A stretch of 5,888 nt of DNA from an uncultured Polaribacter sp. (lineage in GTDB: Bacteria > Bacteroidota > Bacteroidia > Flavobacteriales > Flavobacteriaceae). Below, one piece after another: positions 1-5,841 of this stretch. The position numbers and the translations under genes are program-made. Position 1 is the first letter of the stretch. The number at the start of each line of letters is the position of its first letter. Location of the stretch: the NCBI GenBank assembly GCA_913050305.1, contig CAJXAS010000115.1, positions 1 through 5,888 on the forward strand. The letters are read 5' to 3'. Under the pieces are notes generated by a model that saw only the letters and a program-made list of their open reading frames with translations, had not been told where the DNA came from and searched no databases.

Positions 1-7
1 AAATTGA

Positions 8-39
8 TTTGCTAATTACTTTTCAAATTATAAATTTTG
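8..39 (+). promoter_or_regulatory. Candidate Bacteroidota promoter for the deoxynucleoside kinase
   Basis: TTTG at 8-11 is followed after 20 bp by AAATTTTG at 32-39. This is the Bacteroidota housekeeping layout (TTTG, about 19-21 bp, TAnnTTTG) with one mismatch in the -7 box. It would start transcription near 45 and leave a leader of about 37 nt before the ATG at 82. TACCTTTA at 42-49 is another one-mismatch -7 box but has no good -33 partner. The region is AT-rich, so chance matches are likely. Confidence 0.3.
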
Positions 40-81
40 TTTACCTTTAGCATCCCTTCATTAATCTTATACAATTAATAT

Positions 82-696
82 ATGCACGTTGCAATTGCAG
101 GAAATATTGGCGCTGGTAAAACCACGTTAACCAAACTTTTAGCCAAACATTACAAATGGAAACCTCATTATGAGTCTGTAGACGAAAATCCTTATTTAGA
201 TGATTTTTATACAGAGATGGAGCGTTGGTCATTTAATTTACAAGTATATTTTTTAAATAGTCGTTTTAGACAGATTTTAGAATTACGAGAATCTGGGAAA
301 AACATTGTTCAGGATAGAACTATTTATGAAGATGCACGAATTTTTGCACCTAATTTGCATGCAATGGGCTTAATGACAAATAGAGATTATAACAACTATA
401 GTTCTTTATTTGAATTAATGGAAAATTTAGTAAAACCGCCAGATTTATTAATTTACTTGCGCGCAGACATCTCCACCTTAGTAGGGCAAATTCACAAACG
501 TGGTAGAGAATATGAAAACTCTATTTCTATTGATTATTTAAGTAGGTTAAACGAACGTTACGAAGCGTGGATTTCTACTTACAAAAAAGGAAAACTCTTA
601 GTAATTGACGTAGATAATTTAGATTTCGTAACAAATCAAGAAGATTTAGGTTACATTATAGACAGAATAGATTCTCAAATAAATGGGTTATTTTAA
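82..696 (+). CDS. Deoxynucleoside kinase (dNK family, probably deoxyadenosine/deoxyguanosine kinase)
   Basis: A cytoplasmic salvage enzyme that phosphorylates a deoxynucleoside to its 5'-monophosphate using a nucleoside triphosphate. At 204 aa it has the usual bacterial dNK length. Visible motifs are the P-loop GNIGAGKT (residues 7-14), the substrate-site stretch VDENPYL (33-39) with E31 just before it, Q54 in the NLQVYFL helix, the DRT motif (78-80) at the position of the family's catalytic Glu/Asp-Arg pair, and the arginine-rich lid KRGREYE (139-145). The start is ATG at 82. Its leader is A/T-rich with no Shine-Dalgarno sequence, as is normal in Bacteroidota. The gene is monocistronic within the window and ends at the hairpin at 706-759. 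Family assignment is firm. Base preference (dA, dG or dC) cannot be read from the sequence, and purine deoxynucleosides are inferred from characterised bacterial relatives. Thymidine kinase proper is a different fold and lies at the other end of the window. Confidence 0.93.
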   Translation: MHVAIAGNIGAGKTTLTKLLAKHYKWKPHYESVDENPYLDDFYTEMERWSFNLQVYFLNSRFRQILELRESGKNIVQDRTIYEDARIFAPNLHAMGLMTNRDYNNYSSLFELMENLVKPPDLLIYLRADISTLVGQIHKRGREYENSISIDYLSRLNERYEAWISTYKKGKLLVIDVDNLDFVTNQEDLGYIIDRIDSQINGLF

Positions 697-705
697 TTGA
701 AAATC

Positions 706-759
706 TTAAAACTAAAAAAGGGATGAAATTTTTAAATTTCATCCCTTTTTTAGTTTTAA
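706..759. terminator. Bidirectional intrinsic terminator between convergent genes
   Basis: A perfect inverted repeat with 26-bp arms (706-731 and 734-759) around a 2-base centre; in RNA the top pairs would open to give a workable loop. The GC-rich core is GGGATG/CATCCC (720-725 with 740-745). It is flanked by A6 on the left and T6 on the right, so each strand reads stem, CCC, then a U-tract (CCCTTTTTTAG). The hairpin lies 9 bp past the stop of the dNK gene (696) and 7 bp past the stop of the minus-strand PLP gene (767), so it should end both transcripts. Confidence 0.9.
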
Positions 760-766
760 AAGCTTT

Positions 767-1915
767 TTATAAATTTAGAGCATAATCTAAATCTGCTAAT
801 ATATCTTCTGCGTCTTCTATACCTACACTCAAACGAATTAATGCATCTGTAATTCCTATTTTTAAACGCTCTTTTTCTGGTATGGAAGCGTGTGACATTG
901 TTACTGGATGATTGACTAAACTTTCTACACCACCTAAAGATTCTGCCAACGTAAAAATATTTGTGTTTTCTAAAAATTTAAAAGTTGCTTCTTTACTATT
1001 ATCTTTTAAACTAAATGAAACCATACCCCCAAAATCTTTCATTTGCTTTTTAGCAATTGCATAACTCGGGTGATCTTCTAAACCCGGATAATAAACGGCA
1101 CCAACCTTGGAGTGTTTTTTTAGGAAATTAGCAACTGCACGACCATTTTCACAATGACGTTGCATTCTAATATGTAATGTTTTTATACCTCTTAAAGCTA
1201 AAAAAGAATCCATTGGGCTCGCAATTGCTCCGGCGGCAAACTGAATAAAATGGACTTCTTTGGCTAAATTTGCATCTTTTACAATTAATGCACCCATTAC
1301 TAAATCTGAATGACCTCCTAAATATTTTGTTGCAGAATGCATTACAATATCTGCACCTAAATCTAATGGTCTTTGCAAATAGGGTGTTGCAAATGTATTA
1401 TCTACTGCAATTAAAACGGTATCGTTTACTTCTTTGACAGCAGAACAAATTACTTCAATATCTGCAATTTTCATTAACGGATTCGTAGGTGTCTCTATCC
1501 AAATCAATTTCGTTTTCCTTGTAATTGCATGTGTTACATTCGTAACATCATCCATATCTACATATGTAAATTCTAATCCGTATTTCTCAAACAATCCTGT
1601 AAACATTCTATATGTTCCGCCATACAAATCGTCTCCAGCTATTACCTCGTCTCCTGGCTTTAGTGTTCTTAAAACACAATCTATAGCAGCCATACCAGAT
1701 GAAAATGCAAAACCATGTGTTCCATTTTCTATTGCCGCAAAACTATTTTCAAGTGCAGTTCTTGTTGGGTTTCCTCCTCTTGAATACTCATATTCTTGCG
1801 GTTCTCCAGGACTTGAATGCGCATATGTTGAAGTCATGAAAACAGGTGGCATTATAGCGCCTGTTGTAAGTTCTGGTTTTTGACCTCCGTGAATAGTTTT
1901 GGTATTAAATTTCAT
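767..1915 (-). CDS. metB: Cystathionine gamma-synthase/gamma-lyase family PLP enzyme
   Basis: A PLP-dependent enzyme of the Cys/Met metabolism (transsulfuration) family, expected to be a cytoplasmic homotetramer. It either joins an activated homoserine to cysteine to give cystathionine, or cleaves cystathionine or homocysteine. The 382 aa are full length. Visible are YSRGGNPTR (44-52), which supplies phosphate contacts from the neighbouring subunit; SSGMAA (72-77); Y98 in DLYGGT, which stacks on the cofactor; D172 in VDNTFATPYL, which contacts the pyridine nitrogen; the Schiff-base lysine K197 in SATKYLGGHSD; and R361 in RLSVGIED, which binds the substrate carboxylate. FTLAESLGG (321-329) carries the glutamate typical of gamma-synthases and gamma-lyases rather than beta-lyases. 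Synthase and lyase cannot be separated from sequence alone, so the symbol metB is provisional. The start is ATG at 1915. The 147 bp upstream (1916-2062) show no clear promoter and no SAM-riboswitch-like fold that I can recognise. Co-transcription from the upstream DinB-like gene is possible. Confidence 0.9.
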   Translation of the reverse strand: MKFNTKTIHGGQKPELTTGAIMPPVFMTSTYAHSSPGEPQEYEYSRGGNPTRTALENSFAAIENGTHGFAFSSGMAAIDCVLRTLKPGDEVIAGDDLYGGTYRMFTGLFEKYGLEFTYVDMDDVTNVTHAITRKTKLIWIETPTNPLMKIADIEVICSAVKEVNDTVLIAVDNTFATPYLQRPLDLGADIVMHSATKYLGGHSDLVMGALIVKDANLAKEVHFIQFAAGAIASPMDSFLALRGIKTLHIRMQRHCENGRAVANFLKKHSKVGAVYYPGLEDHPSYAIAKKQMKDFGGMVSFSLKDNSKEATFKFLENTNIFTLAESLGGVESLVNHPVTMSHASIPEKERLKIGITDALIRLSVGIEDAEDILADLDYALNL

Positions 1916-2062
1916 TTATTAGACTATTTTTTATGCCTTAAAAACTCTATAAGTAGAACCTCTTAGCTAATTTAAAGTAATCGAAATTGACAAAAAAAGC
2001 TCTTTTATATTACAGTAAAAAAAAATGAGGAACTAATAAAAACAGAAAACTATAAATAGCTT

Positions 2063-2518
2063 CTACAAAAATTTCTTAATAGACCTTATAATTCCGTAAT
2101 GAATACCTTCATGATAATTATTAAATACTAAAGCAGTTTCTATACTGTCTAAGTTTAAACCAGTACTTGTTGGATATGTAATATAATTTTCAAAAATACC
2201 TGCTTCAAAATCTTCTTGCAACGTATTTGGTAAGCCTAAAAATAAGTCTTTTACCTCATCAAACTCTCCTTCTGTAAAGTCTTTTCCTGGCACTGTTCCT
2301 TTCTTATATCCTTCTATTAATTCATCTGGACATAAACAATTTAGGTCAGATAATTTGTAATGTAATAATTGTTGTGTAACTACTAGATGAGCTACATTCC
2401 ATGCAATACTATTTTTAAACCCAGCAGGGACTGCATGAATTTGATCTAAAGTTAAACCCTCTAATTCTTTTATTACTAAATCTCTAGAGATTCTTAAAAC
2501 ATCGAATTGTATCTTCAT
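2063..2518 (-). CDS. DinB/YfiT-like putative metal-binding protein
   Basis: A small (151 aa) predicted cytoplasmic four-helix-bundle protein of the DinB superfamily. The family's three-histidine metal site is intact: H44 in AWNVAHLVVTQQ, then H136 and H140 in NNYHEGIHYG. The N-terminal half opens with a helix followed by the typical NSIAWNVAHL segment, and the C-terminal histidine helix runs on to I-R-S-I-K. Characterised members of this superfamily include thiol-dependent transferases and isomerases acting with bacillithiol, mycothiol or glutathione, but most are uncharacterised and no substrate can be assigned here. Despite the name, it is unrelated to DNA polymerase IV. The start is ATG at 2518, with a perfect Bacteroidota -7 box about 24 bp upstream. 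The gene is divergent from the ArsC/Spx-like gene and precedes the PLP enzyme on the same strand after 147 bp. Confidence 0.85.
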   Translation of the reverse strand: MKIQFDVLRISRDLVIKELEGLTLDQIHAVPAGFKNSIAWNVAHLVVTQQLLHYKLSDLNCLCPDELIEGYKKGTVPGKDFTEGEFDEVKDLFLGLPNTLQEDFEAGIFENYITYPTSTGLNLDSIETALVFNNYHEGIHYGIIRSIKKFL

Positions 2519-2535
2519 TTTTATGATTATTTTTG
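2507..2535 (+). promoter_or_regulatory. Bacteroidota-type promoter for the ArsC/Spx-like gene
   Basis: The -33 element TTG (2507-2509) is followed by an 18-bp spacer and a perfect TAnnTTTG -7 box, TATTTTTG (2528-2535). Transcription would start near 2541, leaving a leader of about 19 nt before the ATG at 2560. The -33 element lies inside the first codons of the divergent DinB-like gene. The -7 box overlaps the predicted start site of the opposing promoter. Confidence 0.6.
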
Positions 2536-2541
2536 ATAAAA

Positions 2542-2549
2542 CAAATATA
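2542..2549 (-). promoter_or_regulatory. -7 element of the divergent promoter for the DinB-like gene
   Basis: Read on the minus strand, the sequence is TATATTTG, a perfect TAnnTTTG box. It would start transcription near 2536, about 18 nt before the ATG at 2518. No TTG is found at the expected -33 distance, where there is only a CTTTTC stretch, so this half is weaker than the plus-strand promoter. Confidence 0.45.
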
Positions 2550-2559
2550 ATTGATTCAT

Positions 2560-2907
2560 ATGAGAAAAGTCTATTTTTTACAAACTTGTGATACTTGTAA
2601 GCGCATTTTAAAGGAGGTAAATACTGATGGTTTTAAACTGCAAGAGATAAAATCGAACCCTATTAATACCGCACAATTAGCAGAAATGTATGCGCTTTCT
2701 GGTAGTTACGAGAACCTCTTTAACAAACGTGCACGACTCTGTAAATCTCTTGATTTAAAAAGTAAGACTATTTCTGAAACGAATTATAAACAATATCTAT
2801 TAGAAGAATATACTTTTTTAAAACGTCCTGTTTTTATTGTTGATAATGAAATTTTTATAGGAAATAGTAAGAGTGTTGTGGCAGCGTTAAAAGTAAAACT
2901 AAGTTAA
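2560..2907 (+). CDS. ArsC/Spx-family thioredoxin-fold protein (arsenate reductase-like)
   Basis: A 115-aa protein of the ArsC/Spx/YffB family (thioredoxin fold), cytoplasmic. The N-terminal strand leads to a CDTC motif (C10, C13), followed by the helix that begins KRILKEV. LKRP (87-90) matches the conserved LxRP turn before the C-terminal strands, and IFIGNSKSVVAAL (98-110) follows it. The CxxC pair resembles the Spx redox switch. The active site of classical ArsC has a single cysteine there and uses three arginines. R57/R59 and R89 could represent two of these, but where E. coli ArsC has an arginine in RLCRPS this protein has IGNSK. True arsenate reduction is therefore doubtful, and no ars genes are nearby. 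Redox regulation or an unknown reductase role is possible. The ATG at 2560 is chosen over the TTG three codons upstream (2551) because the leader and the domain both fit it. The stop overlaps that of the next gene by 4 bp. Confidence 0.8.
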   Translation: MRKVYFLQTCDTCKRILKEVNTDGFKLQEIKSNPINTAQLAEMYALSGSYENLFNKRARLCKSLDLKSKTISETNYKQYLLEEYTFLKRPVFIVDNEIFIGNSKSVVAALKVKLS

Positions 2908-3905
2908 TTTTTTTCAAGCCAAGTTCGGGTTCTTAGTTCTGCATTTTCTCGCACATCTTGCCAAAAAAGATTGATATCTCCAACATGGTAATTTTTCATA
3001 AAAGACATGAATAAACGCATTGGAAATATAGGATTTGTACTCCAAACCAAACCATCTATAATTTCTACTTTTAAGGCTCTTTTGTAAATTTTTTTATTTG
3101 AATACAAAAAACCTTTGTGTTGATACAGCGCTGTAGTTTTTGTGGTATCCCATGCAACAGGATTGGAGGTTATGCTACCTTTAAATTTATCTTTTATCTT
3201 TGGATAACTCCCTTTTTTAAAAGTATTCCAACCAAGGACACCACCTGTTTCATTAGGCTTTATCATTGGTTTTATGGTTTTAAATAAAGTAGGCTTCATC
3301 ACGGTACCAACAACATATGCTGCAATTAGCTTTTGCTGTAAAGGCTTGTCATCGAAAAAATCCCGTAATAAAAATTTAGTATGCGTAGAACCTTGACTAT
3401 GACTTGCAATAATAATTGGCCTGCCATTATTATACTTTTTCAGATACACTTCAAAGGCTTTTTTAACATCTGAATACGCAAGTAACAACGCTTTTTTTCC
3501 TCCTTTTTCTAACATACTGTAAGATCTTAAATGTGCCTGCCTATAATAAGGCACATACAATTTACCCGAAGTTATAAAAGCTGAAGCTTGAAGTAAAACT
3601 ACTTTATTTAAAACTTTATATTGTTGTTCTACATCTGCTATTGGAGCATTCCAACGCACGTCTTCTTTAGAAGTATTTAATGTTGGATACACATAAAAAA
3701 CATCTGCTTTTAAAGAGTCTATTGGCTTAATTTCAAATTCTTTTAAATCTACTGAATATGAAGATGGTAAGACTGCCCAACTTTTTTTATTAAGATAGTT
3801 TGGGGCTTTAGGTATCTCTTTATTTTGAAACTCTTGCACTTTAATTGTAGCCTTGCAACTAAATAAAAATGCTAAAACTATTAAATACCCTATGTTTTTT
3901 ATCAT
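2904..3905 (-). CDS. DUF3089-type alpha/beta-hydrolase lipoprotein
   Basis: A 333-aa predicted lipoprotein. Residues 1-17 form a short signal peptide ending in the lipobox LFSC, with C17 the lipidated residue. KATIK follows, so export beyond the inner membrane and anchoring in the outer membrane or periplasm are expected. The rest matches the DUF3089 family of alpha/beta hydrolases as I know it: ADVFYVYPTL (67-76); the nucleophile elbow ASHSQGS (167-173) with candidate nucleophile S170; and NYHVGDINLFWQDVREN (305-321), where H307 is the candidate catalytic histidine. The substrate is unknown; an ester is inferred from the fold. The start is ATG at 3905, which begins directly at the signal peptide and forms an ATGA overlap with the upstream glycosyltransferase stop. 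The longer in-frame start at 3953 would add 16 charged or polar residues in front of the signal peptide and is unlikely. It is the last gene of the envelope operon, and no terminator follows it. Confidence 0.82.
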   Translation of the reverse strand: MIKNIGYLIVLAFLFSCKATIKVQEFQNKEIPKAPNYLNKKSWAVLPSSYSVDLKEFEIKPIDSLKADVFYVYPTLNTSKEDVRWNAPIADVEQQYKVLNKVVLLQASAFITSGKLYVPYYRQAHLRSYSMLEKGGKKALLLAYSDVKKAFEVYLKKYNNGRPIIIASHSQGSTHTKFLLRDFFDDKPLQQKLIAAYVVGTVMKPTLFKTIKPMIKPNETGGVLGWNTFKKGSYPKIKDKFKGSITSNPVAWDTTKTTALYQHKGFLYSNKKIYKRALKVEIIDGLVWSTNPIFPMRLFMSFMKNYHVGDINLFWQDVRENAELRTRTWLEKN

Positions 3906-4888
3906 GTTAAATACACATCCATTAAAGATTCTGCCTCTTTTTTTGCACTCCAATTTTTTAAAATTTCTTTTCTTGCTTGGGTTCCTAAAGGTGGTGCTTT
4001 TTTACACATAGAGTTTTCCAATAGTCGCGCAAGGGCATTACTATTTCCTGCTTCAAATAGATAACCATTTTCGCCATGCGTAATTAATGAAGAGTGTACC
4101 CCTACATTTTTTGTAGCAATTACAACACAACCACTAGACATAGCTTCTGCTGTTACTAAAGAAAAGCCTTCGGAATAACTTGGTACTACCGCAATTTTAG
4201 ATGCTTGGTAAAAAGAAGTAATATCTAAAGTTTCATCTATAAAAAAAACTTGATTTTCTATCGCATTATTTTTAGCAATTACTTTTAACTCGGCTAAAAA
4301 ATGAGGCTTATCTACTTTACCCACAATCACCAATGCCCAGTTTTGGTGGTCTCTTAAAACTTTTGCAGCATTTAATAGATTTAGGTGGCCTTTTGCTTTT
4401 CGAACCCTTCCAGCGCATAAAATAATATTTTCTTGAGAGATGTTTTTTAATTGAACATTTTCTTTTGGCTTAAATAGGGTAACATTTACTCCATGCCCAA
4501 CAATTGTATTTTCAATCCCTATTTTTTCACTCATACTTTTAATAAGGGTAATTACCTTATCTGATTTCTTTAGTAATTTCAAAGTTAAACCAGATGGAAT
4601 AGTTTCTGCATGCCGAGTTGCAATCAACTTAAATTTTGCTCCTAAAAATCGAAAAAATAGCATGCGAATAATCTCATTATTACGATGACAATGCACCACA
4701 ACCTCTCTATCAGAAAATAATAAATTTTTTAAATTTTTTATAGAAATATGTTTCCCTTTTGCGCCATAACCAAATAGATACGTTTCAAATTTAGTGTCAA
4801 AAAAAGGCAAAACATTCTCTATGCTTCGGGTAACCCCTGTTCTGCGTTTGTGAAAATGAGTATGAATTAAGATTGGTTTCAACGGCAA
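3902..4888 (-). CDS. GT4-family glycosyltransferase, LPS-core (LpcC-like) type
   Basis: A GT-B retaining glycosyltransferase of family GT4, 328 aa, probably acting at the cytoplasmic face of the inner membrane with a nucleotide sugar. The N-terminal acceptor domain contains KRRTGVTRSI (14-23) and HCHRNNEII (66-74). The C-terminal donor domain contains CAGRVRKAKG (158-167), with R161 and K166 as phosphate-contact candidates, and the family EX7E motif, E240 to E248, in SEGFSLVTAEAM. From memory, the RRxxGVT start and the HxRNNE segment resemble core mannosyltransferases of the LpcC type from alphaproteobacteria, so a role in LPS-core assembly is inferred; donor and acceptor are unproven. There is no in-frame ATG near the beginning. 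TTG at 4888 is taken because A-rich sequence precedes it, but TTG at 4882 (starting MKPILIHTH) is equally credible. The upstream gene ends 4 bp before 4888. The stop overlaps the lipoprotein start as ATGA, implying translational coupling. Confidence 0.87.
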   Translation of the reverse strand: MPLKPILIHTHFHKRRTGVTRSIENVLPFFDTKFETYLFGYGAKGKHISIKNLKNLLFSDREVVVHCHRNNEIIRMLFFRFLGAKFKLIATRHAETIPSGLTLKLLKKSDKVITLIKSMSEKIGIENTIVGHGVNVTLFKPKENVQLKNISQENIILCAGRVRKAKGHLNLLNAAKVLRDHQNWALVIVGKVDKPHFLAELKVIAKNNAIENQVFFIDETLDITSFYQASKIAVVPSYSEGFSLVTAEAMSSGCVVIATKNVGVHSSLITHGENGYLFEAGNSNALARLLENSMCKKAPPLGTQARKEILKNWSAKKEAESLMDVYLT

Positions 4889-4892
4889 TATT

Positions 4893-5741
4893 TTATGCGA
4901 ATCTTCTTTCGATAATAGTTAATAGACGATCTTCTAGCTCTTCCTGTTCAGACCAATTATAATCTGGCTTTACCATTTTAGTGATAAATTTTTTCGCTTC
5001 TTTTTCTGTTTTAAAAGTATTTAACTGAGAAATTACTCTATTAAAGTCTTCTTGGCTGCCTTCAAACAAGTTCTTGACAAATACAATTCTATCGTTTAAA
5101 CCGATCTGAATATTGGTCTGTAATTTATCATTTAAAGATGAAGGCTTTAAAGGCTCGAATAAATCAGCAATTATATCCACAGAAATAGTATCCTCTAACT
5201 CTTCCTCTAAGGTTAAATCTTTACGGTCTTGAATATCTTCTAAAGGGTCTTCAGCTTTTTCTGTTTCTGCATCTCCAAAAATTAAGTTTTCTAAATCATT
5301 AAAAGGTTGCTCTGTTTCAGTTATTTCCTCAACTTCCAGAAATTCTTTTGTTTCATTTATACCTTGATCTTCAATTTCTTCAAGATTTTTTTCTTCTTTA
5401 GAAAAATTATCTTCAATGTCTACATTGGTTTTTTTATTTTCAACATCTAAAAGAACTTCTTTAAAATCTCCTGCAATCACTTCTACCTTATTAGCCTCAT
5501 CTGCCTCCTTAGAACTTTGGTCTTTAACTTTATACGCCTCTTCAACCTTTAAAATAAGCGCTTCTTTTTTCACGTTTACCCCTGGCGTTGTATTCACATA
5601 CTCTTCAACAAATGCTAGAACAGATAATTTTTCATAAATTTCATGTGCTTTTTGTTTCAATAAGAAGACATTCTCTTTATTTTTCATCTGTAAAAGGCTG
5701 TGCGCTAAACTAATTAAATCGCTTTCCAGTTTTTTGTGCAT
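4893..5741 (-). CDS. Uncharacterised acidic three-part protein, conserved in flavobacteria
   Basis: A 282-aa protein with no signal peptide or membrane segment, so probably cytoplasmic. I recognise no functional domain. It has three parts. Residues 1-50 form an amphipathic helical segment (LESDLISLAHSLLQ). Residues about 70-187 form a low-complexity linker very rich in Glu and Asp, probably disordered. Residues about 188-282 form a compact C-terminal domain including SLNDKL (202-207), IGLNDRIVFVKNLFEGS (213-229), FNRVISQLNTF (233-243) and KMVKPDYNW (255-263). From memory, this C-terminal pattern recurs in hypothetical proteins of many flavobacteria, which suggests a conserved function, possibly binding a partner. 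The start is ATG at 5741; the leader just before it is made of two CAACTTA heptamers. It is the first gene of a tightly packed operon with the glycosyltransferase and the lipoprotein, hinting at an envelope-related job. The strong codon-level acidity is confined to the linker. Confidence 0.75.
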   Translation of the reverse strand: MHKKLESDLISLAHSLLQMKNKENVFLLKQKAHEIYEKLSVLAFVEEYVNTTPGVNVKKEALILKVEEAYKVKDQSSKEADEANKVEVIAGDFKEVLLDVENKKTNVDIEDNFSKEEKNLEEIEDQGINETKEFLEVEEITETEQPFNDLENLIFGDAETEKAEDPLEDIQDRKDLTLEEELEDTISVDIIADLFEPLKPSSLNDKLQTNIQIGLNDRIVFVKNLFEGSQEDFNRVISQLNTFKTEKEAKKFITKMVKPDYNWSEQEELEDRLLTIIERRFA

Positions 5742-5754
5742 AAGTTGTAAGTTG
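5741..5754. repeat. Two tandem 7-bp repeats abutting a start codon
   Basis: TAAGTTG occurs twice in direct tandem (5741-5747 and 5748-5754), followed by a partial copy, AGGTTG (5755-5760). On the minus strand this reads CAACTTA CAACTTA TG and runs into the ATG at 5741. On the plus strand the copies supply several TTG trinucleotides where a -33 element for the thymidine kinase would lie. Its role is unknown and it may be chance. Confidence 0.5.
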
Positions 5755-5757
5755 AGG

Positions 5758-5789
5758 TTGTTTTTTATTCGTAAAATTTAATAAATTTG
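5758..5789 (+). promoter_or_regulatory. Bacteroidota-type promoter for the thymidine kinase gene
   Basis: TTG (5758-5760), a 21-bp spacer and a perfect TAnnTTTG -7 box, TAAATTTG (5782-5789). Transcription would begin near 5795, leaving a leader of about 47 nt before the ATG at 5842. The element lies in the 100-bp divergent gap shared with the minus-strand operon. Confidence 0.55.
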
Positions 5790-5841
5790 TTAATTACCAA
5801 AGTAACACAAAATTTAAATCTCTAAAGCCTAAAATTACAAA

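Noticed and set aside
47..232. A 61-codon minus-strand open frame over the dNK start
   Set aside because: It is antisense to the P-loop region of a clear kinase gene and shows no recognisable features.
1434..1883. A 149-codon plus-strand open frame opposite the PLP enzyme gene
   Set aside because: It lies wholly antisense to a gene with intact catalytic motifs, and its translation shows no recognisable domain; it is a shadow frame.
1916..2062. Possible SAM riboswitch or terminator in the gap upstream of the PLP enzyme
   Set aside because: No conserved riboswitch core was recognised. The best hairpin (AAAAG/CTTTT near 1995-2005) has only a five-pair stem with a two-base loop. A covariance-model search would settle it.
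2063..2907. DinB-like plus ArsC-like pair as an arsenic or defence module
   Set aside because: There is no arsR, arsB/acr3 or other resistance gene, and no defence-type domain. The pair are ordinary small housekeeping-type genes transcribed in opposite directions.
5416..5637. A 73-codon plus-strand open frame rich in Ser and Thr
   Set aside because: It is the antisense of the Glu/Lys-rich linker of the acidic protein, which naturally gives Ser/Phe/Leu-rich readings. No promoter or start context supports it.
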